A stretch of DNA of 64,000 nt from Olsenella intestinalis (GTDB lineage Bacteria > Actinomycetota > Coriobacteriia > Coriobacteriales > Atopobiaceae), in NCBI RefSeq assembly GCF_023276655.1, contig NZ_JALGRK010000002.1:704433-768432 (forward strand), written 5' to 3'. A program made the position numbers and the translations under genes. Within the stretch, counting starts at the first letter, position 1, and every line of letters starts with the position of its first letter. The notes under the pieces were generated by a model that saw only the letters and a program-made list of their open reading frames with translations, had not been told where the DNA came from and made no database searches. Shown here one piece after another: positions 1-8,800 of the stretch.

Positions 1-31
1 AACCACCGACACGAACGTCGAAAGGTAGACG

Positions 32-1297
32 ATGCTCACAGACCCCCAGCTCGCGGCCATCGCCGAGAGCCCCTACAAGGCTGACTTCCCGCTTCTGGTC
101 CAAAACCCCCAGATCGCGTTTCTCGACAGCGCCGCCACGGCCCAGCGCCCCGCGGCCGTCCTCGACGCGCAGCGCACCTTCTACGAGACCATGAACGCCA
201 ACCCGCTTCGCGGCCTCTACCGCCTCTCGGTGGCCGCCACCTCGGCGATCGAGGACGCGCGCGGGCGCATAGCGCGCTTCATCGGCGCGATCGACGAGAA
301 GGGCGAGCCCCAGGCCAGCCAGATCGTCTTCACGCGCAACACCTCCGAGTCGCTCAACCTCGTCGCCAACACGCTCGGCCGCCAGGTCGTGCTCGGCGAG
401 GGCGACGAGGTCGTCATCTCGATCATGGAGCACCACTCCAACCTCATCCCCTGGCAGCAGCTCTGCCGCGAGACGGGCGCCCGTCTCGTCTACCTGCGCA
501 TGGACGAGGACTTCCGCATCACCCAGCAGGAGATCGACGAGAAGATCGGCCCCAAGGCCAAGATCGTCTCGGTGACGCACGTCTCCAACGTGCTCGGCGT
601 CGAGAACGACGTCGCCGCCATCGCGCGCCGCGCCCACGAGATGGGCGCCTACATGGTCGTCGACGGCGCCCAGTCGGTCCCCCACATCGGCGTCGACGTG
701 CGCGAGCTCGACTGCGACCTTCTCGCCTTCTCGGCCCACAAGCTCGGCGGCCCCATGGGCATCGGCGTCCTCTGGGGCAAGGCCGACGTCCTCGATGCCA
801 TGCCGCCCTTCCTCACCGGCGGCGAGATGATCGACTCCGTGACCGAGACCGACGCGGTCTGGGCCCCCGTGCCGCAGAAGTTCGAGGCCGGCACCCAGGA
901 CGCCGCGGGCTCCTTCGCCACCGACGCCGCCATCGCCTACCTCGAGTCCCTCGGCATGGAGGCCGTCGAGGGTCGCGAGCGCGCGCTCGCGACCTACCTC
1001 ACCGACTCGCTGGCTGCCCTCGACTTCGTCGACGTCATCGGCCCCACCGACGGCAGCCGCCACATCGGCGCCGTCTCCTTCGACGTCCACGGGGTTCACC
1101 CCCACGACGTCAGCTCGATCCTCGACGCCTCCGACGTGTGCATCCGTGCGGGCCACCACTGCGCCCAGCCGCTGCTCACCGAGCTCGGCTACCAAAGCAC
1201 GTGCCGCGCGAGCGTCGCCTTCTACAACGACAAGGCCGACGTCGACCGCCTGGTCGAGGGCCTCAAGATGGTTTGGCAGGTGTTCAATGGACGCTAA
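32..1297 (+). CDS. sufS: Cysteine desulfurase SufS
   Basis: PLP-dependent class V aminotransferase (421 aa) that takes sulfur from cysteine to form a persulfide for Fe-S cluster assembly. Visible landmarks are the PLP lysine in SAHKLGG (about K237) and the catalytic cysteine in RAGHHCAQP (about C377), with full SufS length. An AAAGG ribosome site precedes the ATG. Its 3' end overlaps sufU by 11 bases, so the two are translationally coupled. The order sufS-sufU-Rrf2 suggests that sufB/C/D lie upstream, outside the window. SufS is distinguished from NifS/IscS by the partner sufU and by the SufS-type N-terminus. Confidence 0.95.
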   Translation: MLTDPQLAAIAESPYKADFPLLVQNPQIAFLDSAATAQRPAAVLDAQRTFYETMNANPLRGLYRLSVAATSAIEDARGRIARFIGAIDEKGEPQASQIVFTRNTSESLNLVANTLGRQVVLGEGDEVVISIMEHHSNLIPWQQLCRETGARLVYLRMDEDFRITQQEIDEKIGPKAKIVSVTHVSNVLGVENDVAAIARRAHEMGAYMVVDGAQSVPHIGVDVRELDCDLLAFSAHKLGGPMGIGVLWGKADVLDAMPPFLTGGEMIDSVTETDAVWAPVPQKFEAGTQDAAGSFATDAAIAYLESLGMEAVEGRERALATYLTDSLAALDFVDVIGPTDGSRHIGAVSFDVHGVHPHDVSSILDASDVCIRAGHHCAQPLLTELGYQSTCRASVAFYNDKADVDRLVEGLKMVWQVFNGR

Positions 1298-1742
1298 CAC
1301 CCACGCCGGCGTGCCCGGCCTCTACAACCCCCAGTTCATGGACCACGTCTCGCACCCCGACTACCGCTACGTGCTCGAGGACGCGACCCATACCCACGAG
1401 GGCGTCAACCCCTCCTGCGGCGACGAGCTCACCTTCTACGTGCGCATCGGCGACGACGGGACCATCGAGGAGGCCTCCTACCAGGGCCACGGCTGCGCCA
1501 TCAGCCAGGCCTCGGCCGACATGATGAGCGACCTCATGGTCGACAAGACCCCCGAGGAGGCCCGCACGCTCTGCCGCACCTTCATGGGCATGGTCCGCGG
1601 CGAGGAGACCGACGCCGAGAAGATCGCATCCCTCGAGGACGCCGCCATGCTCAAGGACATCTCCCACATGCCCGCGCGCGTCAAGTGCGCCGAGCTCGCC
1701 TGGCGCACCCTCGACGAGATGCTCGCCGAGACCCAGGAGTAG
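1287..1742 (+). CDS. sufU: Fe-S assembly sulfur-transfer protein SufU
   Basis: Zinc-bound sulfur acceptor for SufS in Gram-positive SUF systems, 151 aa. The expected ligands are visible: C44 and D46 in NPSCGDEL, C70 in GHGCAISQAS, and C134 near the end. The insertion between the second and third cysteines is typical of SufU rather than IscU. The start is the ATG inside the end of sufS (MDANTHAG); longer in-frame starts would read far back into sufS. It is followed directly by the Rrf2 regulator, so sufS, sufU and the regulator form one transcript. Confidence 0.93.
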   Translation: MDANTHAGVPGLYNPQFMDHVSHPDYRYVLEDATHTHEGVNPSCGDELTFYVRIGDDGTIEEASYQGHGCAISQASADMMSDLMVDKTPEEARTLCRTFMGMVRGEETDAEKIASLEDAAMLKDISHMPARVKCAELAWRTLDEMLAETQE

Positions 1743-1746
1743 CACC

Positions 1747-2217
1747 GTGGCCGGCATGTTCTCGACAAAGGGGCGCTACGCCCTTAGGATCATGGGCGAC
1801 CTCGCCGAGCACGGCGGCTGGGTCTCCCTCGGCGACGTCGCCAAGCGCCAGGGAATCTCCCGCAAGTACCTCGAGCAGGTCGTCTCTCTTCTGCACCACG
1901 CCGGCTACGTGGAGAGCATGCGCGGCAAGGGCGGCGGCTATCGCCTCACGCGCAAGCCCGAGGAGTACACCCTCGGCTCCATCCTGCGCGCGGCAGAGGG
2001 CTCCCTCGCCCCCGTCTCGTGCCTCGACTGCACCTCCGGCGAGATCTGCCCGCAGATCGACTCCTGCCCCACGGTCTCGATCTGGCGCGACCTCGGCAAA
2101 GTCACGTCCTCCTACCTCGACAGCAAGACGCTGGCCGACATCCTGCCCACGCCAGGCGCCATCAACGCCGAAGCGGACGAGGGGCCGGGCGAAGGCTCGG
2201 GCAACACCTGCACGTAA
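1747..2217 (+). CDS. Rrf2-family Fe-S-sensing transcriptional regulator
   Basis: Small winged-helix repressor (156 aa) of the IscR/Rrf2 family and the likely regulator of the suf operon it closes. The N-terminal FSTKGRYALRIMGDLA is the classic Rrf2 opening, and the YLEQVVSLLHHAG recognition region follows. Four cysteines near residues 92, 95, 101 and 107 (CLDC, then C and C) could hold a 2Fe-2S cluster, giving feedback control. The GTG at 1747 is well spaced from a GGAG inside the sufU end; the ATG at 1756 is the alternative. The cluster ligation is inferred from the family. Confidence 0.9.
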   Translation: MAGMFSTKGRYALRIMGDLAEHGGWVSLGDVAKRQGISRKYLEQVVSLLHHAGYVESMRGKGGGYRLTRKPEEYTLGSILRAAEGSLAPVSCLDCTSGEICPQIDSCPTVSIWRDLGKVTSSYLDSKTLADILPTPGAINAEADEGPGEGSGNTCT

Positions 2218-2222
2218 TGACG

Positions 2223-2250
2223 ACGGGCGCCCTGCGGGGCGCCCGTTCTC
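2223..2250 (+). terminator. Intrinsic terminator of the suf operon
   Basis: A perfect 10-bp stem (ACGGGCGCCC at 2223-2232 with its complement at 2237-2246) with a 4-base loop lies just after the Rrf2 gene and is followed by TTCTCTT. It sits between convergent genes; the tract on the opposite strand is not T-rich, so it mainly serves the plus strand. Confidence 0.8.
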
Positions 2251-2254
2251 TTGC

Positions 2255-3001
2255 CTATCCCTGGATCCCTATGCTGTAGAGTGATCCCACGATGTGGCAC
2301 CTGCTCACGTAGAGGGGAACGCCCTCGTCGTCGACGGCATGGCGCACGCGCAGCCATAGCGGCTCGCCCTCGGAAACGCAGAGGCTGGATGCGACGTCCC
2401 TGGTGGCCCGGACGAGGTCGATCTTGGTGAAGGTGCCCTTGCCGCGCTCACGCGCACCCCTCTCACGGAGCACGTCGAGCATGGACTTGCTCGTCATGTC
2501 GGCGTCTACCATGTACGAGAACTCGTCGTAGGGCAGAAGCGAGTCGTCGAGGGCCAGCGGCACGTCGTCGACGTAGAGGATGCGCATGATGTGAATCAGG
2601 CGGTCGCAACCCACTGGCGCGAAGAAGGACGCCTCGCGCGAGTCCTCGCATCTGACGACCTCCCGCCCGAGGAGGGAGAACGATGACTTGCGCCCCGCCC
2701 TGTCGCACATCTCCTGGAAGGTGTCCGCGATACAGCTCTGATACAGCTTCGTCGAGAGCTTGGGTGCGTTGACGAAGGTTCCCTTGCCCTGCTTCTTCGT
2801 CAGGATCCCCTCAGAGGAGAGCTCGGTCACGGCACGACGCACGGTGATGCGGCTCACGCCATAGATATCCGAGAGCTCCGTCTCAGAGGGAATACGAGCT
2901 CCAACGGGGTACGTGCCGTTCTCGATGTCCGCGGACAGGCTGTCCATGACCTGACGATAGAGGGGAATCAGCGAGTTATCTGAGAGCGGCAAGGACAACA
3001 C
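2255..3001 (-). CDS. GntR-family (HutC/UTRA) transcriptional regulator
   Basis: 248-aa regulator. An N-terminal GntR winged helix (PLYRQVMDSLSADIENGTYPVGARIPSE, then SRITVRRAVTELSSEGILTKKQGKGTFV) is followed by a UTRA ligand-binding domain of the HutC type, which usually senses sugar phosphates, amino-acid derivatives or related small molecules. It stands alone, convergent with the suf operon, so its target is not evident. The longest frame starts at GTG 3001; a TTG at 2992 has a better-spaced GAGGTG. A near-perfect palindrome lies just upstream (3031-3049) and may be its own operator. Confidence 0.88.
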   Translation of the reverse strand: MLSLPLSDNSLIPLYRQVMDSLSADIENGTYPVGARIPSETELSDIYGVSRITVRRAVTELSSEGILTKKQGKGTFVNAPKLSTKLYQSCIADTFQEMCDRAGRKSSFSLLGREVVRCEDSREASFFAPVGCDRLIHIMRILYVDDVPLALDDSLLPYDEFSYMVDADMTSKSMLDVLRERGARERGKGTFTKIDLVRATRDVASSLCVSEGEPLWLRVRHAVDDEGVPLYVSRCHIVGSLYSIGIQG

Positions 3002-3030
3002 CTCACATGGGTTTTCGGTTTAAAAGCGCT

Positions 3031-3049
3031 GTTAGGGCTATGCCATAAC
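3031..3049. promoter_or_regulatory. Candidate GntR operator palindrome
   Basis: GTTAGGGC-TAT/G-CCATAAC forms an inverted repeat around a TAT centre, matching at seven of eight positions per arm. It lies about 30 bases before the GntR start, in an A+T-rich promoter-like stretch (3045-3070) that includes TATATA on the minus strand. Binding by the adjacent regulator is inference. Confidence 0.4.
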
Positions 3050-3101
3050 TTTCTTCTTTTATATAGTTTAGCACTAGCTCCCGGAAAAGGTGCCCGCAGC
3101 A

Positions 3102-3356
3102 CTACCACATGTCCGCGTCATCGCCCCCATCGGCGTCCCCTGCGTCTCGCTTCTGCGTCACGCCAAGGTAGAGCAGGGCAATGCCCACCACCACGCCAAG
3201 GGCGAGGACGAGCAGCGATGCGATGCTGTCGAGCCAGCCGGTCGCGTAGACGACCGCCGCCACGACGAGGATGAGTACACCGGCAACCCTGGCGCCCCCG
3301 CCGCGAGCTCCCCTGTCCGACATTTCGCTCCTATCGAGCTTGTGCATTTCTCTCAC
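3102..3356 (-). CDS. Small two-helix membrane protein
   Basis: 84-aa protein of unknown function. After a short charged N-terminus (RSEMSDRGARGGG) it has two hydrophobic segments (about residues 23-41 and 45-65) and a hydrophilic Asp/Gly-rich tail ending in DADMW. Composition and wobble-position G+C look genuine. It lies alone between the GntR gene and the YolD gene, with about 80-100 bases of non-coding sequence on each side. I recognise no family; a role in the cell envelope is the most that can be said. Confidence 0.6.
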   Translation of the reverse strand: MREMHKLDRSEMSDRGARGGGARVAGVLILVVAAVVYATGWLDSIASLLVLALGVVVGIALLYLGVTQKRDAGDADGGDDADMW

Positions 3357-3437
3357 CTACCGTACCAGTATAGTGAACCATGTGCCAGGAAGGCACCCGT
3401 CCGACACCCCGCACGTCAGCGTCACGCCCCGCAGGCT

Positions 3438-3800
3438 CTATCCCTCCGTGCGCGCAATGGCGACGACGTCGGCCATCTCGACGCGGCGCCCGTCCACGAT
3501 GATCGCGCCAAGCCCCTCGTCGATGCCACCAAACGCCCCGCGGCAGACCTCGTAGTGGCCGCCCTCGAAGTGGGTGACCTCGATCTCATCCCCGCGCTCG
3601 AGCGCGGCGACCTCCGCCGAGAGTAGCTCCCGCTGCTCCTCCGTCAGCTCGCGCCGCTCGACGGCGAGCGCCTGCCGCTCGCGCTCGCGCAGCGCCTCGC
3701 GGTACCCCTTGAGCGCATCGAAGGGCATGAAGATCTTCGCGCGCTCGCTCATCGGCATGCGCCGCCTGGCCACGACGCGCTTGCTCGAGTCATACTCCAC
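3438..3800 (-). CDS. YolD-like protein, partner of the Y-family polymerase
   Basis: About 120 aa with the YolD signature RAKIFMPFDALKGYREALRERE, followed by a charged region and a small beta-rich C-terminal part. YolD-like proteins are typically encoded with UmuC/DinB-type polymerases in Gram-positive bacteria and are thought to modulate them much as UmuD does. The start chosen is GTG 3800, which has a GGGGGA site eight bases upstream and overlaps the polymerase end by 11 bases. A longer reading back to 3887 lies wholly inside the polymerase gene. Confidence 0.82.
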   Translation of the reverse strand: MEYDSSKRVVARRRMPMSERAKIFMPFDALKGYREALRERERQALAVERRELTEEQRELLSAEVAALERGDEIEVTHFEGGHYEVCRGAFGGIDEGLGAIIVDGRRVEMADVVAIARTEG

Positions 3801-5142
3801 TGCGATGTCCCCCGATCTGCTCGTTGCGCTCCCGCTGGGTCGCCTCCGGGAGGAGGTCGATACCCTTGAGCAGCGCGTTCTTTCCAAACTTGCGCTTCAC
3901 GGCGCTCACGGCCTCCTGCCTGCGGCGCTCGCGCGCAAGCGCGTCCGCATCCTGGAAGAGGTCCATCTGCTGACCCTTCCCCTCCTCCTCGACGCCGCCG
4001 AGCGCCATCTGGATGCGGCGCACGGGCCGGTCGCGCAGCACGACGCGGGGAAAGAGCTCCCTCAGATCGCCCAGGATCTGGGCGCGCGAGTTCGTGGGCA
4101 CCGTGAAGCGCACCGACCCGTTCTCGAAGAACACGCCCCACTGGGCGCGCACCCCGTGCTCGCCTATGCGCCCCTCGCCCGGCTGGGCCGAGAAGAGCAT
4201 GCTCTTCTCCTCCGCGCTCAGCCGGTAGGCCACGGAGAGCGTGAGGTTCTTGGCAACGAGGTGCTGGTCGACGAGCTGCAGCACGAGGTCGTCCGCCATC
4301 TCCCGGGCGATCACGAACGCGTCGGCGTAGCTCTTGTCGCAGCCGAAGACCTGCCCGCTCGACAGCGACCGGTCGCGCGACTTGAACGCCTTGATGTCGG
4401 CCATGGTGACCGGCTCGCGGCCCCAGGCGTGGTCTATCAGGATCTCGGCGTCGACGCCGAAGAGCCGATAGATCGGGTCCTGCGGGTGCACCGCGAGCTG
4501 CCCCATCGTGTGGATGCCGAGGCCCGCCAGACGCCGCTCGGTGCCCGCGCCCACGCGCCAGAAGTCGGTTATCGGCGTGTGCGTCCAGAGGGTGTCGCGG
4601 TAGAGCTGCTCGTCGAGGATGCCGAAGAAGTCCTCGCTGTGCTTCGCCGTGATGTCGAGGGCGACCTTCGCGAGGTAGAGGTTGGTGCCCAGGCCGCAGG
4701 TCGCGGGGATGCCCGTGGTGTCGACGACCTCGCGCCGGATCCGCTCGCCGAGCTCGCGCGCGGTGCAGCCGTAGAGCGCGAGGTAGCCCGTGATGTCGAG
4801 GAAGGCCTCGTCGATCGAGTAGACGTGGATGTCGTTGGGCGAGAGGTACTTGAGGTATATGCCGTAGATGTCAGCCGCGCGCTCGATGTAGAGCGCCATG
4901 CGCGGCGGCGCCACGATGTAGTCGAGGCGGTCCGGGATCTCGAAGAGGCGACAGCGGTTGCGCACGCCCTTCGCCTTGAGCGAGGGCGACACGGCAAGGC
5001 AGATCGTCTTGTCGGTGCGCGTCTCGTCGGCGACCACGAGGTCAGTCGTCATGGGGTCGAGGTCGCGCTCGACGCACTCGACGCTGGCATAGAAGCTCTT
5101 GAGGTCGATGACCAGGTACTGTCTCTTCAAGGCGTCCGCCAT
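3790..5142 (-). CDS. Y-family DNA polymerase (UmuC/ImpB-like)
   Basis: 450-aa translesion polymerase. The catalytic acidic residues are present: D13 in VIDLKSFYASVE, and D111-E112 in YSIDEAFLD. Helix-hairpin-helix and little-finger regions follow. QMDLF (about 392-396) fits the beta-clamp binding consensus, so it should dock on the replication clamp. It is encoded with the YolD-like gene, the usual arrangement in Firmicutes and Coriobacteria. SOS control is plausible, but I saw no clear LexA box upstream. The DJ-1 gene ends only 6 bases before its start. Confidence 0.92.
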   Translation of the reverse strand: MADALKRQYLVIDLKSFYASVECVERDLDPMTTDLVVADETRTDKTICLAVSPSLKAKGVRNRCRLFEIPDRLDYIVAPPRMALYIERAADIYGIYLKYLSPNDIHVYSIDEAFLDITGYLALYGCTARELGERIRREVVDTTGIPATCGLGTNLYLAKVALDITAKHSEDFFGILDEQLYRDTLWTHTPITDFWRVGAGTERRLAGLGIHTMGQLAVHPQDPIYRLFGVDAEILIDHAWGREPVTMADIKAFKSRDRSLSSGQVFGCDKSYADAFVIAREMADDLVLQLVDQHLVAKNLTLSVAYRLSAEEKSMLFSAQPGEGRIGEHGVRAQWGVFFENGSVRFTVPTNSRAQILGDLRELFPRVVLRDRPVRRIQMALGGVEEEGKGQQMDLFQDADALARERRRQEAVSAVKRKFGKNALLKGIDLLPEATQRERNEQIGGHRSGV

Positions 5143-5148
5143 GCGCCG

Positions 5149-5748
5149 CTAGGCCCTCGCCTCGCCGCGCTCGATGTAGACGACCTTGCCCTTGATGGCC
5201 TCGGTCGCCTCCTGCCCCTGGAAGCGGCGGATCATCGAGAGGCCGAGCTCGAGGGCCGTGCCAAGCCCCTGGCTCGTCATGACGTTGCCGTCCACTACGA
5301 CGGGGTCCGAGCAGAGCGTGGCGCCGTGCTCGGAGAGGACGTGCGTGAAGCCGGGGTTGCTCGTGGCCCGCCTGCCCTCGAGCAGGCCCAGCTCCGCCAG
5401 GATCGACGGCGCCGCGCAGATGGCGGCGACATCGCGGCCCTCGCGCACGAAGCGGCCCACGGCGTCGCAGAGCGGCTCGCAGGCGTGCAGGTTCTTCGTG
5501 CCGGGCATGCCGCCGGGAAGGAACAGCATGTCGTAGTCGTCGAACGAGAAGTCGTCGTCGAAGATCGTGCGGTCGCACACCACGGTGACGCCGTGGCTCG
5601 ACGTGACCGCGAGGTTGTCGCTGATCGAGACCTTGTCGCAGGCGATGTTCGCCCTGAAGAGGACGTCGACGGGCACGAGCGCCTCGCACTCCTCGAGACC
5701 CTCGGCGAAGAACGCCGCGACGCGAACCCCATCGTGCTTGTCAGCCAT
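5149..5748 (-). CDS. DJ-1/PfpI-family protein
   Basis: 199-aa flavodoxin-like alpha/beta protein of the DJ-1/ThiJ family. The nucleophile-elbow cysteine is in VAAICAAPSIL (C111), and the partner glutamate motif EGLEE is near residue 16-20. The family includes glyoxalases, proposed protein deglycases and oxidative-stress proteins; the exact substrate cannot be read from sequence. GGAGGAG lies directly before the ATG. The polymerase gene follows 6 bases downstream on the same strand, suggesting co-transcription in a stress-related unit. Confidence 0.88.
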   Translation of the reverse strand: MADKHDGVRVAAFFAEGLEECEALVPVDVLFRANIACDKVSISDNLAVTSSHGVTVVCDRTIFDDDFSFDDYDMLFLPGGMPGTKNLHACEPLCDAVGRFVREGRDVAAICAAPSILAELGLLEGRRATSNPGFTHVLSEHGATLCSDPVVVDGNVMTSQGLGTALELGLSMIRRFQGQEATEAIKGKVVYIERGEARA

Positions 5749-5865
5749 GACTCCTCCTTGCCGGCGGACGCCCGCCTGTCGTGTGTTTCATCAAGCATAG
5801 TGGACGCGGCGGACGAAATCGCCCGCCGCGCCCTCGAACCACCATGTCACGACACAGTCTCTCCC

Positions 5866-8800
5866 CTACTCGCTGCGCAGGGCCTCGACCGGGTCGTTCT
5901 TGCTCGCCCTCGTGGAGGGCATGAGGCCTCCCAGGAAGGTGAGGAGCACGCTCACGCCGATCAGCGCGACGGCGCTCCCTATCGGCAGGATCATGATGTC
6001 GGCGACGTTCTGCGTGCTGAGGACGACCGCGTTGATGGGGATCGAGAGGAGCACGACCACGAGGATCGCGAAGACGCCCGCGATGAAGCCCTCGATCACG
6101 GTCTCGGCGTTGAAGACGTTGGCGACGTTGAGCTTCGAGGCACCCATCGCGCGCAGGATGCCGATCTCCTTCTTGCGCTCGAGCACCGAGATGTAGGTGA
6201 TGATGCCGATCATGATCGAGCTGACGACCAGCGAGATCGAGACGAACGCGATGAGCACGAGCGAGACCATGTTGACGATGTCGGTCACCGAGCTCATGAG
6301 CGTGCCGGCGATGTCGGAGTACTGGATGGTCGCGTCGTTCTTGCCCTGCGCGGTCTGCTCGTCGTTGTAGCGGTCGATGGCGTCGAGGACCGACTGCTTC
6401 GCTGCGAAGTCCTTCGGGTAGATGCTGATGGACTCGGGGCTGTCCTTCGACGCGTAGCCGATCTTGGTCAGGTTGGAGTCATAGGTCAGCTCGGCGCCGT
6501 TCATGTAGTTGGTCAGAAGCGACGTAAGGTCCTCCTGGCTCATGTTGAAGTGGATCGCGTTGGCGAACGCACTTGCGTCGAAGGCAAATCCGCTCGACAT
6601 GGCCGACGACAGCGCCTCCATCTGGCTGGAGAGGCCGGCGGCGGCGTCCAGCGAGAAGGACGAGCCGAGCGAGCCGGTGGCAGCTGCCATCTGCTGCTGG
6701 AGCTGCTGTGCGAGCTGGGTCGCCATGACCTGCCCGGCCTGGCCCATCAGCTGGGTCATCTGCTGCGAGAAGTACGGTGCGAACTGCTCGGTCATGTACT
6801 TGGTCATGGCGGCCTGGACGACCTCCTGGGCAGTGCCCCCGAGGTTCTTGCTGACCTCGGCCGAGACCGCCTTGCCCTCGTCGGTGGCCATAAACGTCTG
6901 GAACGCGTCGTCTGCCGCGGCCTCGGTGGGATGCGTCATGGCCCAGGCGCTGTAGCTCGCCATGAGCTTGCGTACGGAGTCGTTGATCGCGGCCTGCTGC
7001 TCCGGCGGCAGGTTCGAGATGGTGTCGCCGATGCCTAGGTCCTCGAGGGACATGGCCGGGGCGCCCGCCATGATCTTGGTCATCGTCTCCTCGTTGAACA
7101 CGGAGGACATCGCGCTCGCGTCGAAGTTGATCGAGCTCGCGTCGAACCCAGAGAGGCCGAGGTCGAGCCCGCCGAGGTCGCCGGCGCCCAAGTCGGCGGA
7201 GGAGAGTGCGGAGGAGTCGAAGGAGAAGGCGTTCGCAAGGGCCTGCTCGTCGACGGAGAACACGCTCGAGAGGTCAAAGGAGGAGCCGTTGCTCTCCTTG
7301 AGCTCGTCGAAGGTCTTGCCCGTGAAGACGTCGACGTCCCTGTTTGCGAGCTGCTCCTTGGCGATCTGCGAGTCGCTCGCGCGCCGCATGAGCTCGTCGG
7401 TGAGCTTGGGGGTGTAGGCGATGCCCTCGCGCACGAGGGCCGTCGAGGCGCCTTCGACGGGCCTGATGATGCCGACGACCTTGAGGTGGATGCCGTCGGC
7501 GATCTGCGTCCTCATGTACTCGTCGTCCTTGGACATGTCGGTCCAGGTGCCCGTCTCGTCGTTCTTCTGGAAGAGGTTGCAAGAGGGCACGACCGAGAAG
7601 GTCATGCCGAGCGCGTCGTCAAACGTGAAGTCTCGCTTGGCGTCAGGCGAGCTGACCTCCTTGCCCGAGAGGGCGTCGGTCACCATCTTGTCCATGACCG
7701 AGGTGTCGTAGAAGCCGAGCGCATAGAGGGTGTAGTCGGCGAGGCCGCCCCTGCGGTTGAGCACGACCACGCACTCGTCGGTTGCCTCGGGCCAAGACCC
7801 CTTCACGAGCTGCATCTGGCTCTCGAGAAGCCGCTTGTCGTCGACCAGCTCGGAGAACGAGGTGAGGCCGCCCCCGCCGCCAGTGAGCGACGAGCCCGAG
7901 ATGCCGTTCGAGAGCGTCTGGGACATCTTGGAGGGATTGAGCCTCGTGACTGCGTTCGAGGTGTCGGTGGAATACACCTGCGGCGTGATGCCATAGGAGT
8001 ACTGGACCGTGTTGATGTAGGGGGAGATCCCGAGGGAGTCGGACTCGAGCATCGACTTGAACGACTTGAGGTCGTTGTTCTTCACCTGGGCGAACATGTC
8101 GGTCATGATCGACATCTGGGGAATGACGTCCTTCTTCTCTTGCCCGCCACCCTCGCTCTGGCCAGAGACTGCGTCGGCGCCCATGCCGTAGCCTAAGAAC
8201 TGCGTCATGTCGAAGCTGCTCTTGGTGATCGTGAGCGGGTAGCTCGAGAGCGCGTCCTCCTCGGTCTTCGCGATGTAGTTGTTGACGCCATTGGAGAGCG
8301 AGAGGATCGCGGCGATGCCGATGATGCCAATCGATCCGGCGAAGGCCGTCATGAAGGTGCGGCCCTTCTTCGTCATGAGGTTGTTGAACGAGAGCGAGAG
8401 CGCCGTGAGGAAGCTCATCGAGGCATGGCGACCCTCGCCGGACGAGCGGTCGCGGGTCCTGCGCCTCGAGCGCACCGCGGCTCGGGCTGCACGCGCCGCC
8501 TCCTCGGGCGGCTCGGGGGCGCCGGGGCGGCGGGGGCCAAGCGCAGCGACGACGGTCGGATCCTCAGGCTCGAGCCCGACGACCTCCACGGGGTCGGTGT
8601 CGCCGACGATGGCGCCATCCTTGACCGAGACGATGCGCGTCGCATACTCCTTGGCGAGGTCGGGGTTGTGCGTGACCATGACGACGAGGCGATCGCGCGC
8701 CACGCCCTTGAGTATCTCCATGACCTGCACGCCGGTGTCGGTGTCGAGCGCGCCGGTCGGCTCGTCTGCGAGCACGATGTCAGGGTTGTTTACCAGGGCG

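Noticed and set aside
4190-4209. Perfect 20-bp palindrome inside the polymerase gene as an operator
   Set aside because: It is explained by two inverted copies of the GAGAAGAGC nonamer encoding Glu-Lys-Ser-Met-Leu-Phe-Ser; no promoter is near.
5805-5830. CGCGGCGG/CCGCCGCG hairpin between the DJ-1 and ABC genes as a terminator
   Set aside because: The stem is good but there is no T-rich tail on either strand; left unassigned.
3574-7038. 1,154-residue open frame antisense to the polymerase, DJ-1 and ABC genes
   Set aside because: Same shadow pattern; the minus-strand genes there have intact catalytic motifs.
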